Origin: Bacillota bacterium
Lineage (GTDB): Bacteria; Bacillota; Clostridia; Lachnospirales; Lachnospiraceae
Assembly: GCA_023411225.1 (NCBI GenBank)
Contig: JAEYPA010000105.1
Location: 1 to 64,000 of the forward strand
Reading direction: 5' to 3'
Length of the DNA stretch: 64,000 nt
Shown: positions 15,024 to 23,860 of the stretch, piece by piece
Position numbering within the stretch: position 1 is the stretch's first letter
Layout: every line of letters starts with the position of its first letter
Made by a program: the position numbers and the translations under genes
The notes under the pieces: model-generated
Seen by the model: only the letters and a program-made list of their open reading frames with translations
Databases searched by the model: none
What the model was told of the DNA's origin: nothing

Positions 15024-16940
15024 CTATTTTAACCCAAGCTTTTGTCGTTTACTGATAATGTGAGCTTCAATAGCCTTTGCAGCCTCAAATGGGTCATCGC
15101 CTAGGGCAACTTTACCACCGGTTAAGTTTTCTACCTCTTGTGTAAATAACTTAACTAATCTAGGGGCACCAGTTATAAATGGGGTAGGAGATAGATGGGT
15201 ATATGCCCCATAGGCCACTGCAAAAATTCCATCTATAGTAGCTTTTTGCTCCATCCATTCTGGAGCTGTTACTGCGATAGGAAGATCTGGTATATCTAAA
15301 TCCATATGATCTGCTAAGGCAGTAACTAACATAGAGATTCTACCGGTATCCGTACAGGTACCAAAGCTTAGGGAAGGAGGAATCTGAAGCATATTACATA
15401 CTTCCTTTAACCCTTCTCCGGCATACTTATCGATAGCCTCCAGGTTACATAAACCAGCTACTTCTAGAGCATGGTTGCCACAACCACCAGCAACCACTAA
15501 GATATCTCTTTTGATTAATTCCTTGGCAATATTAACAGTATTCCAGTCCTGTGGGCCGTTTCTTAGTGTGGAACAGTTTGCGAGGGCAACAATACCTTTT
15601 AACTTACCTGCGGCAATAACATCTACTAATGGGTCTAATTTGTTGCCAAGAGCACCTAATACTGCTTCTGTTGAAAAGCCAGCAATGGCTTTGGTAACAT
15701 AGTTTGGTACCATAGGATCGATTTTACCATGGCGTTTCTTAAAGTTTTCAATGGCAATTTTAATAAGTTGGTCTGCCATTTCGTTAGCTTTTTCTGGATA
15801 ATATGGCATTTTATGATCTGCTCCTGGTACACCGATGATGGTGCTGACACTAACCAGTGCTAATTGATATTTTTCCGCATACTGATCAATAGCAGGTGGA
15901 GAACAGTTTTCATCCATGGCTATGGCGTCTACCGTTCCAGTAGCAAGGAGTGGCTCTATAGATAACCAGTTGCCCATTAGTCCTACAAAGATATCATCCA
16001 CTTCAAATCTTTGCAGTAGTTCCTGACCAGTTTCAATGGAGCCTACTACATGAATACCCTTTGCTCCAGCTGCAATGGCCTCATTTTTGTATTCCCCATT
16101 TCTCAGTTTTTCTATGGTAATAGCCCCTACAAAAGGCTGATGACCGTTAAATACGATATTGACATATTCAGGATCCATGATACCTAAGTCCACATTCACT
16201 TCGTGAGGCATAGGGGTTCCAAATAGGATATCCTGTACCATTTCAAGACCAATTTGTGCAGTATATATAGTAGATAGTCCTAACCGAAGAGCTTTTACAG
16301 CTAGTGACATGTAATCTCCATCTACATTGGTTAGACAACTTGCAATAGAGTTTTGTACCTCATGATCCACACCGGATGGATAGATATTAAGCTCATGCCA
16401 TACTGGTTTTCTTTTCTTTGGAGCAAAAGCCTCTGTCATAACACTGTGTTCGTTTGGCCCAATTTTCATATCTTTATCTAGTAAGTCGGCTAATTGAATG
16501 GCAAGCTGATTAATCTCTTGATTGGTGTCTATTCCTACTTTTTCACACATCCATTTTAGCTTTGCTTCATCTTTAATTTTATAAGGAGATTTGCCTTCTC
16601 CAGTAGACTTCAGTGTTCGAAAGGCTTCATAGGCATGATGTCCATAGGTAGCGGCACCCATGATGTTCTGCATCAGGAGGTTTCTCATAGCCATGGCATC
16701 TGGGTCGATACCACAGACACCCTTCTCAGCCCCAGTTTTTTCATTAATTCTACAAGGTCCTTGGGAACATAATTGACAGCTTAATCCTTCCAGACAAAAC
16801 TTACATCTTATTTGTTCCTGTGGATCCCATCTGGAATAAACACTGGAAAGACCATCTGTCTGAATTCTCTTTAACATTTCCTCAACGGAGTCGTGATAGC
16901 TGACACGACCGTCGAATTTTTCTCGTATTCGCTCACTCAT
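15024..16940 (-). CDS. cooS: Anaerobic Ni-Fe carbon monoxide dehydrogenase catalytic subunit, divergent
   Basis: CooS interconverts CO and CO2 at a Ni-Fe-S C-cluster. Start at ATG 16940 (AAGGAG upstream) gives 638 residues, the family length. N-terminal cysteines 55, 58, 63, 76 fit the B-cluster; Cys46 and Cys49 form a C-x2-C D-cluster motif in place of the longer spacing seen in many relatives. Matching known C-cluster ligands are His267 (NGHQP), Cys346 (DENCSPP), Cys456 (ALANCS), Cys487 (AGGCG), Cys529 (FGTC) and Lys566. The expected GxCCTGxE motif reads GSIETGQE at 300-307, so the Cys pair is missing. No CooC, CooF or acetyl-CoA synthase is nearby. It may be altered in activity. Confidence 0.88.
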   Translation of the reverse strand: MSERIREKFDGRVSYHDSVEEMLKRIQTDGLSSVYSRWDPQEQIRCKFCLEGLSCQLCSQGPCRINEKTGAEKGVCGIDPDAMAMRNLLMQNIMGAATYGHHAYEAFRTLKSTGEGKSPYKIKDEAKLKWMCEKVGIDTNQEINQLAIQLADLLDKDMKIGPNEHSVMTEAFAPKKRKPVWHELNIYPSGVDHEVQNSIASCLTNVDGDYMSLAVKALRLGLSTIYTAQIGLEMVQDILFGTPMPHEVNVDLGIMDPEYVNIVFNGHQPFVGAITIEKLRNGEYKNEAIAAGAKGIHVVGSIETGQELLQRFEVDDIFVGLMGNWLSIEPLLATGTVDAIAMDENCSPPAIDQYAEKYQLALVSVSTIIGVPGADHKMPYYPEKANEMADQLIKIAIENFKKRHGKIDPMVPNYVTKAIAGFSTEAVLGALGNKLDPLVDVIAAGKLKGIVALANCSTLRNGPQDWNTVNIAKELIKRDILVVAGGCGNHALEVAGLCNLEAIDKYAGEGLKEVCNMLQIPPSLSFGTCTDTGRISMLVTALADHMDLDIPDLPIAVTAPEWMEQKATIDGIFAVAYGAYTHLSPTPFITGAPRLVKLFTQEVENLTGGKVALGDDPFEAAKAIEAHIISKRQKLGLK

Positions 16941-17033
16941 TTTTTTGTAAGTTATCTCCTTCCTGTATATGTCTAACATGAAGTAGTATTTACTAATTTG
17001 TGTTTTGTTATTACTATATTTATAACATAGAGA

Positions 17034-17081
17034 AAGAACCTGCTTACTCTCATACAGCATATGAAAGATAAGCAGGTCCTT
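17034..17081 (-). promoter_or_regulatory. Hairpin in the cooS leader (possible attenuator or second terminator)
   Basis: A 13-base inverted repeat (17034-17046 with 17069-17081, one G-U pair) spans a 22-base loop that itself holds a small palindrome (CATATG...). It sits between the 27-residue microprotein terminator and the cooS start. On the minus strand it is followed by only a short pyrimidine run (TCTC), so termination would be weak. Confidence 0.55.
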
Positions 17082-17101
17082 CTTGTTGTAAAAACCCTAC
17101 T

Positions 17102-17130
17102 GGCCTAAAGAATTCAGGATCCTTTAGGCC
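17102..17130 (-). terminator. Terminator after the 27-residue microprotein
   Basis: GGCCTAAAG (minus-strand sense) pairs with CTTTAGGCC across an 11-base loop, beginning at the base next to the microprotein stop codon. GTTTTT follows 7 bases later on the minus strand. Confidence 0.75.
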
Positions 17131-17214
17131 TTACCTGTCGATTGGCTCATCTCCAACATTACTGCCTTCTGCGGCCTCCGAAGATTGAATGCTTTGGTTA
17201 CTTAGATTATACAT
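17131..17214 (-). CDS. 27-residue microprotein upstream of cooS
   Basis: ATG 17214 is preceded by AGGAGG with an ideal 8-base spacing on the minus strand, and the 27-codon frame ends directly at a hairpin terminator, so it looks like a real, separately terminated small gene. The peptide is hydrophilic and acidic toward its end (EAAEGSNVGDEPIDR), without cysteine, signal or membrane segment. It reads toward cooS and could act as a leader. I find no recognisable family. No homology evidence is available here. Confidence 0.55.
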   Translation of the reverse strand: MYNLSNQSIQSSEAAEGSNVGDEPIDR

Positions 17215-17800
17215 CGCTGTTCCCTCCTACATTCAGTTTGGTTTTACAAGGTTAGTATGTGTAGAGGTAAAAGAATTATTCATTCAATTTAAAATAAATT
17301 CTTAAGACTGGCAAAAGACGATGAGATTCCTTCTAATGTAACAGAATTAAATCCACCAATATGTCCAAAAGTATGTAAAATACTTCATTATCTCACGGTA
17401 AAAATGGTACTTTTTTGCATATACGAAATTAGAATTGACTTATCAGTTTACCTATAGTACTTTGTATATAACCAAGTAAGTTAATAATAATACTAGATTA
17501 GAGCATAAAACTATTGTAAATTGGCTTCGTAGATGGTGGGAAAAATTATAAAGGTGTATTATTTATTATAATAATTAATAAATAATATATAATAAACCTG
17601 GACGATATTAATTGTGAATTTATGAGAAAAGTGGTAATATTAACCATTATAGCAATAGTTATATAGAGTGTAATAAGGATAAAAATAAAAGGAGGAACTA
17701 AGAAAATTATAAAAGGACTAACATATATTCGGATAATTCGAAAAGATACTTTCATTTATGAAGAAATGGTTTAAGAATACAATTATATAGAGAAAAACAA

Positions 17801-17829
17801 TTGACTTACATGGGAAAATGTGTTAAAAT
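17801..17829 (+). promoter_or_regulatory. Sigma-A-type promoter for the opp operon
   Basis: TTGACT at 17801-17806 and TAAAAT at 17824-17829 with a 17-base spacer. A leader of about 130 bases precedes oppA. Confidence 0.7.
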
Positions 17830-17909
17830 TTTGTCGAATTAATGTGAAAACGCATTGAAGAAGTAGAATTCTGCATCGTTTTTATATTTATAAAAAAATA
17901 AGAAGATTG

Positions 17910-17938
17910 CTAGAAATAAAATGTCACATAATTTCTAG
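17910..17938 (+). promoter_or_regulatory. Inverted repeat in the opp leader
   Basis: CTAGAAAT (17910-17917) and ATTTCTAG (17931-17938) form an 8-base stem around 13 bases, about 15 bases before the oppA ribosome site. Operator or RNA hairpin; function unknown. Confidence 0.4.
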
Positions 17939-17966
17939 TAATGAGAACTGAGAAGGAGGAGATTTA

Positions 17967-19592
17967 ATGAAAAGAATAATATCAATTGCCCTTTGCTTGA
18001 CAATGATTCTGGCTTTGGCTGGTTGTGGTAAGTCATCTAGTAGTAAGGGCAAGACTTTTACATTTGCAGCAGAACTGGATATCAACACTTTTGACTCTAC
18101 TTTATCTGATGATGGTATGTCATTTAATGCAATGCATGCTGTAACCGATGGTTTAATGGGACTTGATAAAGATGGGAAGATTGTTCCTGCAATCGCAGAA
18201 AGCTATACTCTTAGCGATGATAAACTAACATATACATATAAGCTAAGAGATACCAAATGGTCTAATGGTGACAAGGTACAAGCAGATGACTTTGTTTACG
18301 CTTGGCAGAGAATTATTCAGAAAGCCGGAAACTACGCTTACATGATGGGTAGTGATGGAGCAGCAGTTGCCAATGCAGATGCCTTAATGGAAAAACAGGC
18401 AAAAGGTGAAACGTTAACCCAAGCAGACTTAGATACCCTTGGAATTAAGGCTGTTAATGAGAGTACATTGGAAGTTAAGGTGGAACGTCCTTGTTCCTAT
18501 TTTGATGAATTAATGACTTTCCCTTGCTATTACCCAATTAATCGTAAATTTGCAGAAGAGAAAGGTGATAAGTACGCAAAAGAAGCGAACACTGTACTAT
18601 CTAATGGAGCTTTCATATTGAAGAGCTGGACAGTACAATCTAAAGCTGTATTTGAAAAGAATCCAGACTATTGGAACAAAGATGCAGTTAAGATTGATAA
18701 GCTGGTAATGCAGCTTGTTCAGGATCCTAAGACAGCTGCAGTAAACTTTGATTCAAAAAATAATGATTTTGCAATGATCAACTCATCATTAGTTGACAAA
18801 TATAAAGATAAACCTGAATATCAGACTTATTCTGAAGGATATTTATTCTATCTTCAGTTGAATCTCAATAAAGAAGTTCTTGCGAATGCCAATGTTAGAA
18901 AGGCACTTTCTTTAGCAATTGATCGTACTGATTTTGCAGACAATGTCTTAAAGGATGGTTCTAAAGAAGCAAGTGGATTTGTTCCTACAGGACTTTGCAT
19001 TAATGATGGAACAGATTTTAGAGAAAAAGCTTCTGACTTTACTTCCTTTGATTTAGCCAAAGCTCAGGAAGCTTTAGATGCAGGATTAAAAGAATTAGGA
19101 AAAGATTCTATTGATATTCAGTTGTTATATGGTACAGATGAATCACCAATGGATCAGATGGCTACCTATCTTCAGAATGCATTTTCTAAATTAAAAGGTG
19201 TTAAGATTGAGATGGTTGCTACAACTAAGAAAGACAGACTTTACAACAAACAGAAAAATCGTGAATTTGAAGTTGCTCTTACCCGTTGGGGACCAGATTA
19301 TGGTGATGCAACAACTTATTTAAATCTGCTTCTTGATGGTAACGCAAATAACTATGGTGATTATAAGAGTGACGCTTACATGGCTAAGATGGATGAAGTA
19401 AAGAAAACCGCTGACACTACAGAACGTTTTGGAAAGATGATTGAAGCTGAAAAGATTGCTTTGGATGATAATGCTGTTATTCCAATTTTTGAAAAAGGTT
19501 CTGCTGTGTTAATTCGTTCAAATGTTAAGAATTTGGTTCATCGTCCAGTTGGTGTTCCTTATACGTTCAATTATGTAGAACTTGGTGAATAA
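17967..19592 (+). CDS. oppA: Oligopeptide ABC transporter substrate-binding lipoprotein
   Basis: The 541-residue protein is an SBP_bac_5 (OppA-type) solute-binding lipoprotein. The signal peptide ends in the lipobox L-A-G-C with Cys20 as lipid anchor. It contains TFDSTLSDD, the YTYKLRDTKWSNGDKVQADDFVYAWQRI block and NVRKALSLAIDR, all typical of peptide binders. It captures oligopeptides outside the membrane and hands them to the OppBCDF permease encoded next. AAGGAGGAG precedes the ATG. A hairpin between this gene and the permease genes probably lets the binding protein be made in excess. Confidence 0.93.
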   Translation: MKRIISIALCLTMILALAGCGKSSSSKGKTFTFAAELDINTFDSTLSDDGMSFNAMHAVTDGLMGLDKDGKIVPAIAESYTLSDDKLTYTYKLRDTKWSNGDKVQADDFVYAWQRIIQKAGNYAYMMGSDGAAVANADALMEKQAKGETLTQADLDTLGIKAVNESTLEVKVERPCSYFDELMTFPCYYPINRKFAEEKGDKYAKEANTVLSNGAFILKSWTVQSKAVFEKNPDYWNKDAVKIDKLVMQLVQDPKTAAVNFDSKNNDFAMINSSLVDKYKDKPEYQTYSEGYLFYLQLNLNKEVLANANVRKALSLAIDRTDFADNVLKDGSKEASGFVPTGLCINDGTDFREKASDFTSFDLAKAQEALDAGLKELGKDSIDIQLLYGTDESPMDQMATYLQNAFSKLKGVKIEMVATTKKDRLYNKQKNREFEVALTRWGPDYGDATTYLNLLLDGNANNYGDYKSDAYMAKMDEVKKTADTTERFGKMIEAEKIALDDNAVIPIFEKGSAVLIRSNVKNLVHRPVGVPYTFNYVELGE

Positions 19593-19620
19593 GACTCTAC
19601 AATAAGAGGAATGAATTGTG

Positions 19621-19655
19621 TACCTGTGGCAGAATGATTACTGCCACAGGTATTT
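19621..19655 (+). terminator. Hairpin between oppA and oppB (partial terminator)
   Basis: TACCTGTGGCAG at 19621-19632 pairs perfectly with 19641-19652 across an 8-base loop. The T-run is short (TATTTATATT), which suits partial termination that raises oppA mRNA over the permease genes. Confidence 0.7.
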
Positions 19656-19756
19656 ATATTGATGAGTTAATAGAATAGAGTAAGAAATCTAATCGATTCT
19701 CAACAGATTAAAATAAAATGAACGTTGGCGAATGTCGCTATAGAGAGGAGATAACT

Positions 19757-20701
19757 ATGGATAAGTCAATGTTTCGGTATATAGGTAAACGACTTTTGAT
19801 TTCTGTCGTTACATTGTTTATCATATTAACGGTATTATTTATAATGGTTAAATTACTCCCAGGTACACCATTTAACGATGAAAAGCTGTCAGAAGGACAG
19901 AAAGCAATCATTATGGCAAAGTATGGGCTTGATAAACCATTGCCAGTTCAGTATATTACCTATTTAAAAAATATGCTGACGGGTGACTTTGGAATTTCTT
20001 ATGCTCTTTTTAAGGACCTTCCAGTATCATCTCTAGTAGGTGATGCGGCTGCTACTTCATTTGCGCTTGGTATCGCTGCTGTAATTTTTGGTACTATTAT
20101 TGGAATGATTTTAGGAGTAGTTGCAGCTCTGCATCAGAATAAATTCTGGGATACTTTTGCAACGGTAATATCGGTTCTTGGTGTTGCAATTCCTTCCTTT
20201 GTATTTGCAATGCTTTTGCTTATTATCTTTGGCTCCAACCTAAATATTTTGCCTACACTTTATGACAGTGAGAATGCATTTAGCTCAAGTATAGTTCCAG
20301 TAATTGCATTGTCAATGTCGGTTATTGCCAATGTGGCAAGATTTACACGAACGGAAATGATATCTGTATTAAATAGTGATTATATTGAACTTGTGAAAGC
20401 AAAAGGACTAAGCCGTAATAAGGTGATTCGTAGCCATTGTTTACGTAATTCATTAATTCCGGTTGTTACTGTTATAGGACCCATTCTGGTTAATTTGATG
20501 ACAGGTACCATGGTAGTAGAACAGATTTGTGGGGTACCAGGTCTTGGAAAGCTATTAATTAATAGTATTCGCGCCAATGACTATAACATTATTCTGGCTT
20601 GTTCCTTCTTATATAGTGCAATGTACATAATAATGATGCTTGTGATTGATGTTTCCTATGGTATTATTGATCCAAGAATCAGACTGGGAAAGGAGGAATA
20701 A
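19757..20701 (+). CDS. oppB: Oligopeptide ABC transporter permease, OppB type
   Basis: The 314-residue integral membrane protein has six predicted helices, with the family EAA loop VKAKGLSRNKVIRSHCLRNSLIPVVT near residue 213 that docks on the ATPases. KLLPGTPFNDEKLSEGQ near residue 29 is the typical OppB extracellular stretch. ATG 19757 is preceded by GAGAGGAG; an upstream ATG at 19718 lacks a ribosome site. It forms the translocation channel with OppC. Confidence 0.93.
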   Translation: MDKSMFRYIGKRLLISVVTLFIILTVLFIMVKLLPGTPFNDEKLSEGQKAIIMAKYGLDKPLPVQYITYLKNMLTGDFGISYALFKDLPVSSLVGDAAATSFALGIAAVIFGTIIGMILGVVAALHQNKFWDTFATVISVLGVAIPSFVFAMLLLIIFGSNLNILPTLYDSENAFSSSIVPVIALSMSVIANVARFTRTEMISVLNSDYIELVKAKGLSRNKVIRSHCLRNSLIPVVTVIGPILVNLMTGTMVVEQICGVPGLGKLLINSIRANDYNIILACSFLYSAMYIIMMLVIDVSYGIIDPRIRLGKEE

Positions 20702-20702
20702 C

Positions 20703-21629
20703 ATGGAAAGATATGAGTTTCTTCCTGATGATTTTGACTTAGTAGGAGATAAAATCAATATATCCATTGATGTGGTAGAGGCTACAAGGCCAGGGTGGAA
20801 GGATGTCATTAAGCGTTTTAGTAAGAATAAAGGTGCTGTAATTGGACTGATCTGTATAGCAGTAATTACATTATTAGCAATATTTGTGCCAATTCTCTCT
20901 TCCTATCAGTTTGATGCCATTGATACAGCCAGTGCCAACATAAAGCCAAATGCGGCTCACTGGTTTGGTACCGATGAATATGGACGGGATTTGTTCGTTA
21001 GATGTTGGCAGGGAGCTAGAATTTCCTTGTTCATAGCAGTAGTAGCAGTATTAATCGATGTATTGATTGGAATGGTATATGGATTAGTTTCAGGATTTTT
21101 CGGAGGTCTATTGGATAATATCTTACAACGGTTTCAGGAGATCATGAATTCTATTCCGACTCTTGTTATATTGACTTTAATATTGACAGTAATGAAATCA
21201 TCCATGTTTACTATCATCCTAGCTTTGATGCTTACAGAGTGGATTGCAATGAGTAGAATTACAAGGGCCCAGGTGTTAAAGGTAAAGGAAGATGAATATG
21301 TATTAGCTTCTAGAACCTTGGGTGCCTCTAACTCACGGTTAATCTTTAAAGAAATACTACCAAACATCTATGGACAGTTAATTATCATGTCTATGATGAC
21401 AATACCAAATGCAATCTTCTATGAAGCATATCTTGCTTTCGTAGGGCTTGGCCTTCCGGTACCTCAGGCATCTCTAGGAACTTTAATCAATGAAGGTTTT
21501 AACAGTTTTCTTGTTTATCCATACATGATGATAATTCCAGCTGCGATACTTGCCATACTAATGTTAAGCTTTAACCTTTGTGGTGATGGCTTACGTGATG
21601 CATTAGACCCAACGATGAAGGAGAGATAG
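20703..21629 (+). CDS. oppC: Oligopeptide ABC transporter permease, OppC type
   Basis: The 308-residue permease has an N-terminal cytosolic stretch, a first helix (AVIGLICIAVITLLAIFVPIL), HWFGTDEYGRDLFVRCWQGARISL, the DDPP/OppC signature, and the EAA loop SRTLGASNSRLIFKEILPNIYGQLI. ATG 20703 follows GGAGGAATA, one base after the OppB stop. It pairs with OppB to form the channel. Confidence 0.93.
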   Translation: MERYEFLPDDFDLVGDKINISIDVVEATRPGWKDVIKRFSKNKGAVIGLICIAVITLLAIFVPILSSYQFDAIDTASANIKPNAAHWFGTDEYGRDLFVRCWQGARISLFIAVVAVLIDVLIGMVYGLVSGFFGGLLDNILQRFQEIMNSIPTLVILTLILTVMKSSMFTIILALMLTEWIAMSRITRAQVLKVKEDEYVLASRTLGASNSRLIFKEILPNIYGQLIIMSMMTIPNAIFYEAYLAFVGLGLPVPQASLGTLINEGFNSFLVYPYMMIIPAAILAILMLSFNLCGDGLRDALDPTMKER

Positions 21630-21630
21630 T

Positions 21631-22716
21631 ATGGAAGAGAAAGAATTAATTTTAAGTGTGAAAGACCTCAATATATCCTTTAAAACGGACAATGGGTCTG
21701 TGAAAGCAGTCCGTGGTGTAAACTTTGATTTACATAAGGGTGAAACCATCGCAATTGTTGGGGAATCCGGTTCCGGTAAATCTGTTACCAATAAAGCAAT
21801 TATGGGTTTACTTGCTAGCAATGCGGTAGTGGAAAAAGGATCAATTTATTATACTTGGAATGATGAGTATACCGATGAAAAGAAGGAAGTAGATATCCTT
21901 AAACTATCTGAGGATGAGATGCAAAAGGAGATCCGAGGGCGAAAAATTGCTATGGTATTTCAGGACCCTATGACATCCCTAGATCCAACCATGACCATTG
22001 GTAAGCAAATCATGGAGCCTATGATGATTCATTATAAGAAATCCAAGGATGAGGCTCGTAAAGAAGCAATTGAGTTATTAAAATTAGTTGGAATCACGGA
22101 TGCCGAAAGACGTATGAAGAATTATCCTCACCAGTTATCCGGTGGTATGAGACAGCGTATCGTCATTGCAATTGCATTATCCTGTAGCCCATATGTACTC
22201 ATTTGTGATGAGCCAACGACTGCACTTGATGTAACGATTCAGGCTAAGATTCTAAAACTAATTCAGGATATTCAAAAAAAGAAGGATCTTTCTGTAATCT
22301 ATATTACCCACGATCTTGGTGTAGTTGCAAAAGTTGCAGATTACATCAATGTTATGTACGCGGGTAAAATTGTGGAGACTGGTACTACAGAGGAAGTATT
22401 CTATGATCCTCGTCATCCTTATACCTGGGGATTGTTATCCGCTATGCCGGATATGACAACACATACAGATATGTTATATACCATACCTGGAACACCTCCA
22501 AACTTAGCTCATGAGATAACAGGGGATGCATTTGCAAGAAGAAATGAATTTGCTCTTAATATCGACTATCGTTTGGAACCACCGATGTTTCCTGTTAAGG
22601 GGTCAGATACCCATAAGGTCGCTTCCTGGTTAATGCATGAAAATGCTCCTAAGGTAGAGATGCCAGAAGCATTGAAGCAGAGAATTGAAGCAATGAAACG
22701 GGGGGATGATCTATGA
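21631..22716 (+). CDS. oppD: Oligopeptide ABC transporter ATP-binding protein, OppD type
   Basis: The 361-residue ATPase has Walker A GESGSGKSV (near residue 47), Q-loop VFQDPMTSLDPTMTIG, the signature LSGGMRQR and Walker B ICDEPTTALD, followed by the oligopeptide-transporter C-terminal domain (GTPPNLAHEITG). The latter usually carries cysteines for a 4Fe-4S site in OppD; here it lacks the usual CxxR-C set. The gene starts one base after oppC ends and overlaps oppF by 4 bases. Confidence 0.92.
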   Translation: MEEKELILSVKDLNISFKTDNGSVKAVRGVNFDLHKGETIAIVGESGSGKSVTNKAIMGLLASNAVVEKGSIYYTWNDEYTDEKKEVDILKLSEDEMQKEIRGRKIAMVFQDPMTSLDPTMTIGKQIMEPMMIHYKKSKDEARKEAIELLKLVGITDAERRMKNYPHQLSGGMRQRIVIAIALSCSPYVLICDEPTTALDVTIQAKILKLIQDIQKKKDLSVIYITHDLGVVAKVADYINVMYAGKIVETGTTEEVFYDPRHPYTWGLLSAMPDMTTHTDMLYTIPGTPPNLAHEITGDAFARRNEFALNIDYRLEPPMFPVKGSDTHKVASWLMHENAPKVEMPEALKQRIEAMKRGDDL

Positions 22717-23639
22717 GTGAGACAATACTTACAGTAAAAGACCTGAAACAATATTTTAAAATAGGCCGTAATGATAAAGTAAGGGCTGTAGATGGTATCT
22801 CCTTTGAAATTGAAAAAGGAAAGACTTATGGTCTTGTTGGAGAATCCGGATCAGGAAAATCCACTACAGGTCGCTCTATTATACGTCTATATCAGCCTAC
22901 TGGTGGACAGATTATCTTTAATGGTAGTGATATCTCCGGTAAACTTAAAAATGAGGATAAGCGTATGCTTCGTACTAAGATGCAGATGATCTTCCAAGAT
23001 CCGATGGCATGTCTAAATCCTCGTAAAAAGGTTATGGATATTATCGGAGAAGGCCTTTTAATACATGAACTATGTAAGACCAAAGAAGAGATGGAAGAAA
23101 AGGTATACCAAACATTGGAACTTGTGGGTTTGTCTAGAGAGCATGCAAAACGTTATCCACATCAGTTTTCTGGCGGTCAAAGGCAAAGAATTGGAATTGC
23201 CCGAGCTCTAATCGTAGAACCGGAACTTATTATTGCTGATGAAGCAATCTCTGCTCTGGATGTTTCTATACAAGCGCAGGTTGTAAACCTGATGAAGAAG
23301 ATTCAAAAGGAAACGAATATTGCATATTTGTTTATTGCTCATGATTTAAGTATGGTCAAATATATTTCTGATCATATCGGTGTTCTTCACCTTGGACACT
23401 TAGTGGAATCCGGTACAACAGAGGAGATTTTTGAAAATCCTATTCATCCATATACCAGATCTCTACTTAGTGCAATACCAGTTCCTAATCCTAGGGTGGA
23501 GAAGAATAAAGAGCTTGTGGAATATAATATTTCCATGTTAAAATGTGATTATAATCATGCTAAAAAGATTCATTTAGACGGAACTCATTATGTGTTAGGC
23601 ACGGAAGAGGAAGTCGAAGAATGGAAACGCTGCAAGTAA
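22713..23639 (+). CDS. oppF: Oligopeptide ABC transporter ATP-binding protein, OppF type
   Basis: The 308-residue ATPase has Walker A GESGSGKST, Q-loop IFQDPMACLNPRKKV, signature FSGGQRQR and Walker B IADEAISALDVS, with the C-terminal ENPIHPYTRSLLSAIP segment of OppF proteins. Its ATG overlaps the oppD stop (ATGA). It ends the operon, followed by a terminator at 23656. OppD and OppF form the heterodimeric motor. Confidence 0.93.
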   Translation: MSETILTVKDLKQYFKIGRNDKVRAVDGISFEIEKGKTYGLVGESGSGKSTTGRSIIRLYQPTGGQIIFNGSDISGKLKNEDKRMLRTKMQMIFQDPMACLNPRKKVMDIIGEGLLIHELCKTKEEMEEKVYQTLELVGLSREHAKRYPHQFSGGQRQRIGIARALIVEPELIIADEAISALDVSIQAQVVNLMKKIQKETNIAYLFIAHDLSMVKYISDHIGVLHLGHLVESGTTEEIFENPIHPYTRSLLSAIPVPNPRVEKNKELVEYNISMLKCDYNHAKKIHLDGTHYVLGTEEEVEEWKRCK

Positions 23640-23655
23640 CAGCGTATATATGAAG

Positions 23656-23695
23656 AAGAGGCATTGAGGAGGAGTATCCTTCTTCAATGCCTCTT
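23656..23695 (+). terminator. Terminator of the opp operon
   Basis: AAGAGGCATTGA (23656-23667) pairs with 23684-23695; the stem extends inward with a GGAGGA/TCCTTCT stretch. It starts 16 bases after the oppF stop. A weak T-run follows. Confidence 0.75.
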
Positions 23696-23860
23696 ATGCG
23701 TCCGATGGGAAACCTATATAGGATAGTTGAGATAATAGTTGTAGGTAATACTTGCATATCATGTAGAAATATGTAAGTAATATATAAAAATGTGTTGAAA
23801 CAAAACATAAATTGGTATATTATGTATATACAACTATTATTAAGGAGGTACTCAAGGTAC

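Larger units (their letters stand above)
17215..17966. other. Long AT-rich intergenic region between the CODH cluster and the opp operon
   Basis: About 750 bases hold no convincing gene on either strand. Short open frames here are AT-biased and lack ribosome sites. The right end contains the opp promoter (17801-17829) and a small hairpin (17910-17938). Confidence 0.7.

Noticed and set aside
17546..17755. 69-codon minus-strand frame in the 17.2-18.0 kb gap
   Set aside because: Composition is Ile/Phe-rich AT bias, with no ribosome site; it looks like chance in AT-rich DNA.
17215..17966. Riboswitch or T-box in the opp leader region
   Set aside because: No specifier loop, T-box motif or known aptamer core was seen; only a simple 8-base inverted repeat is present.
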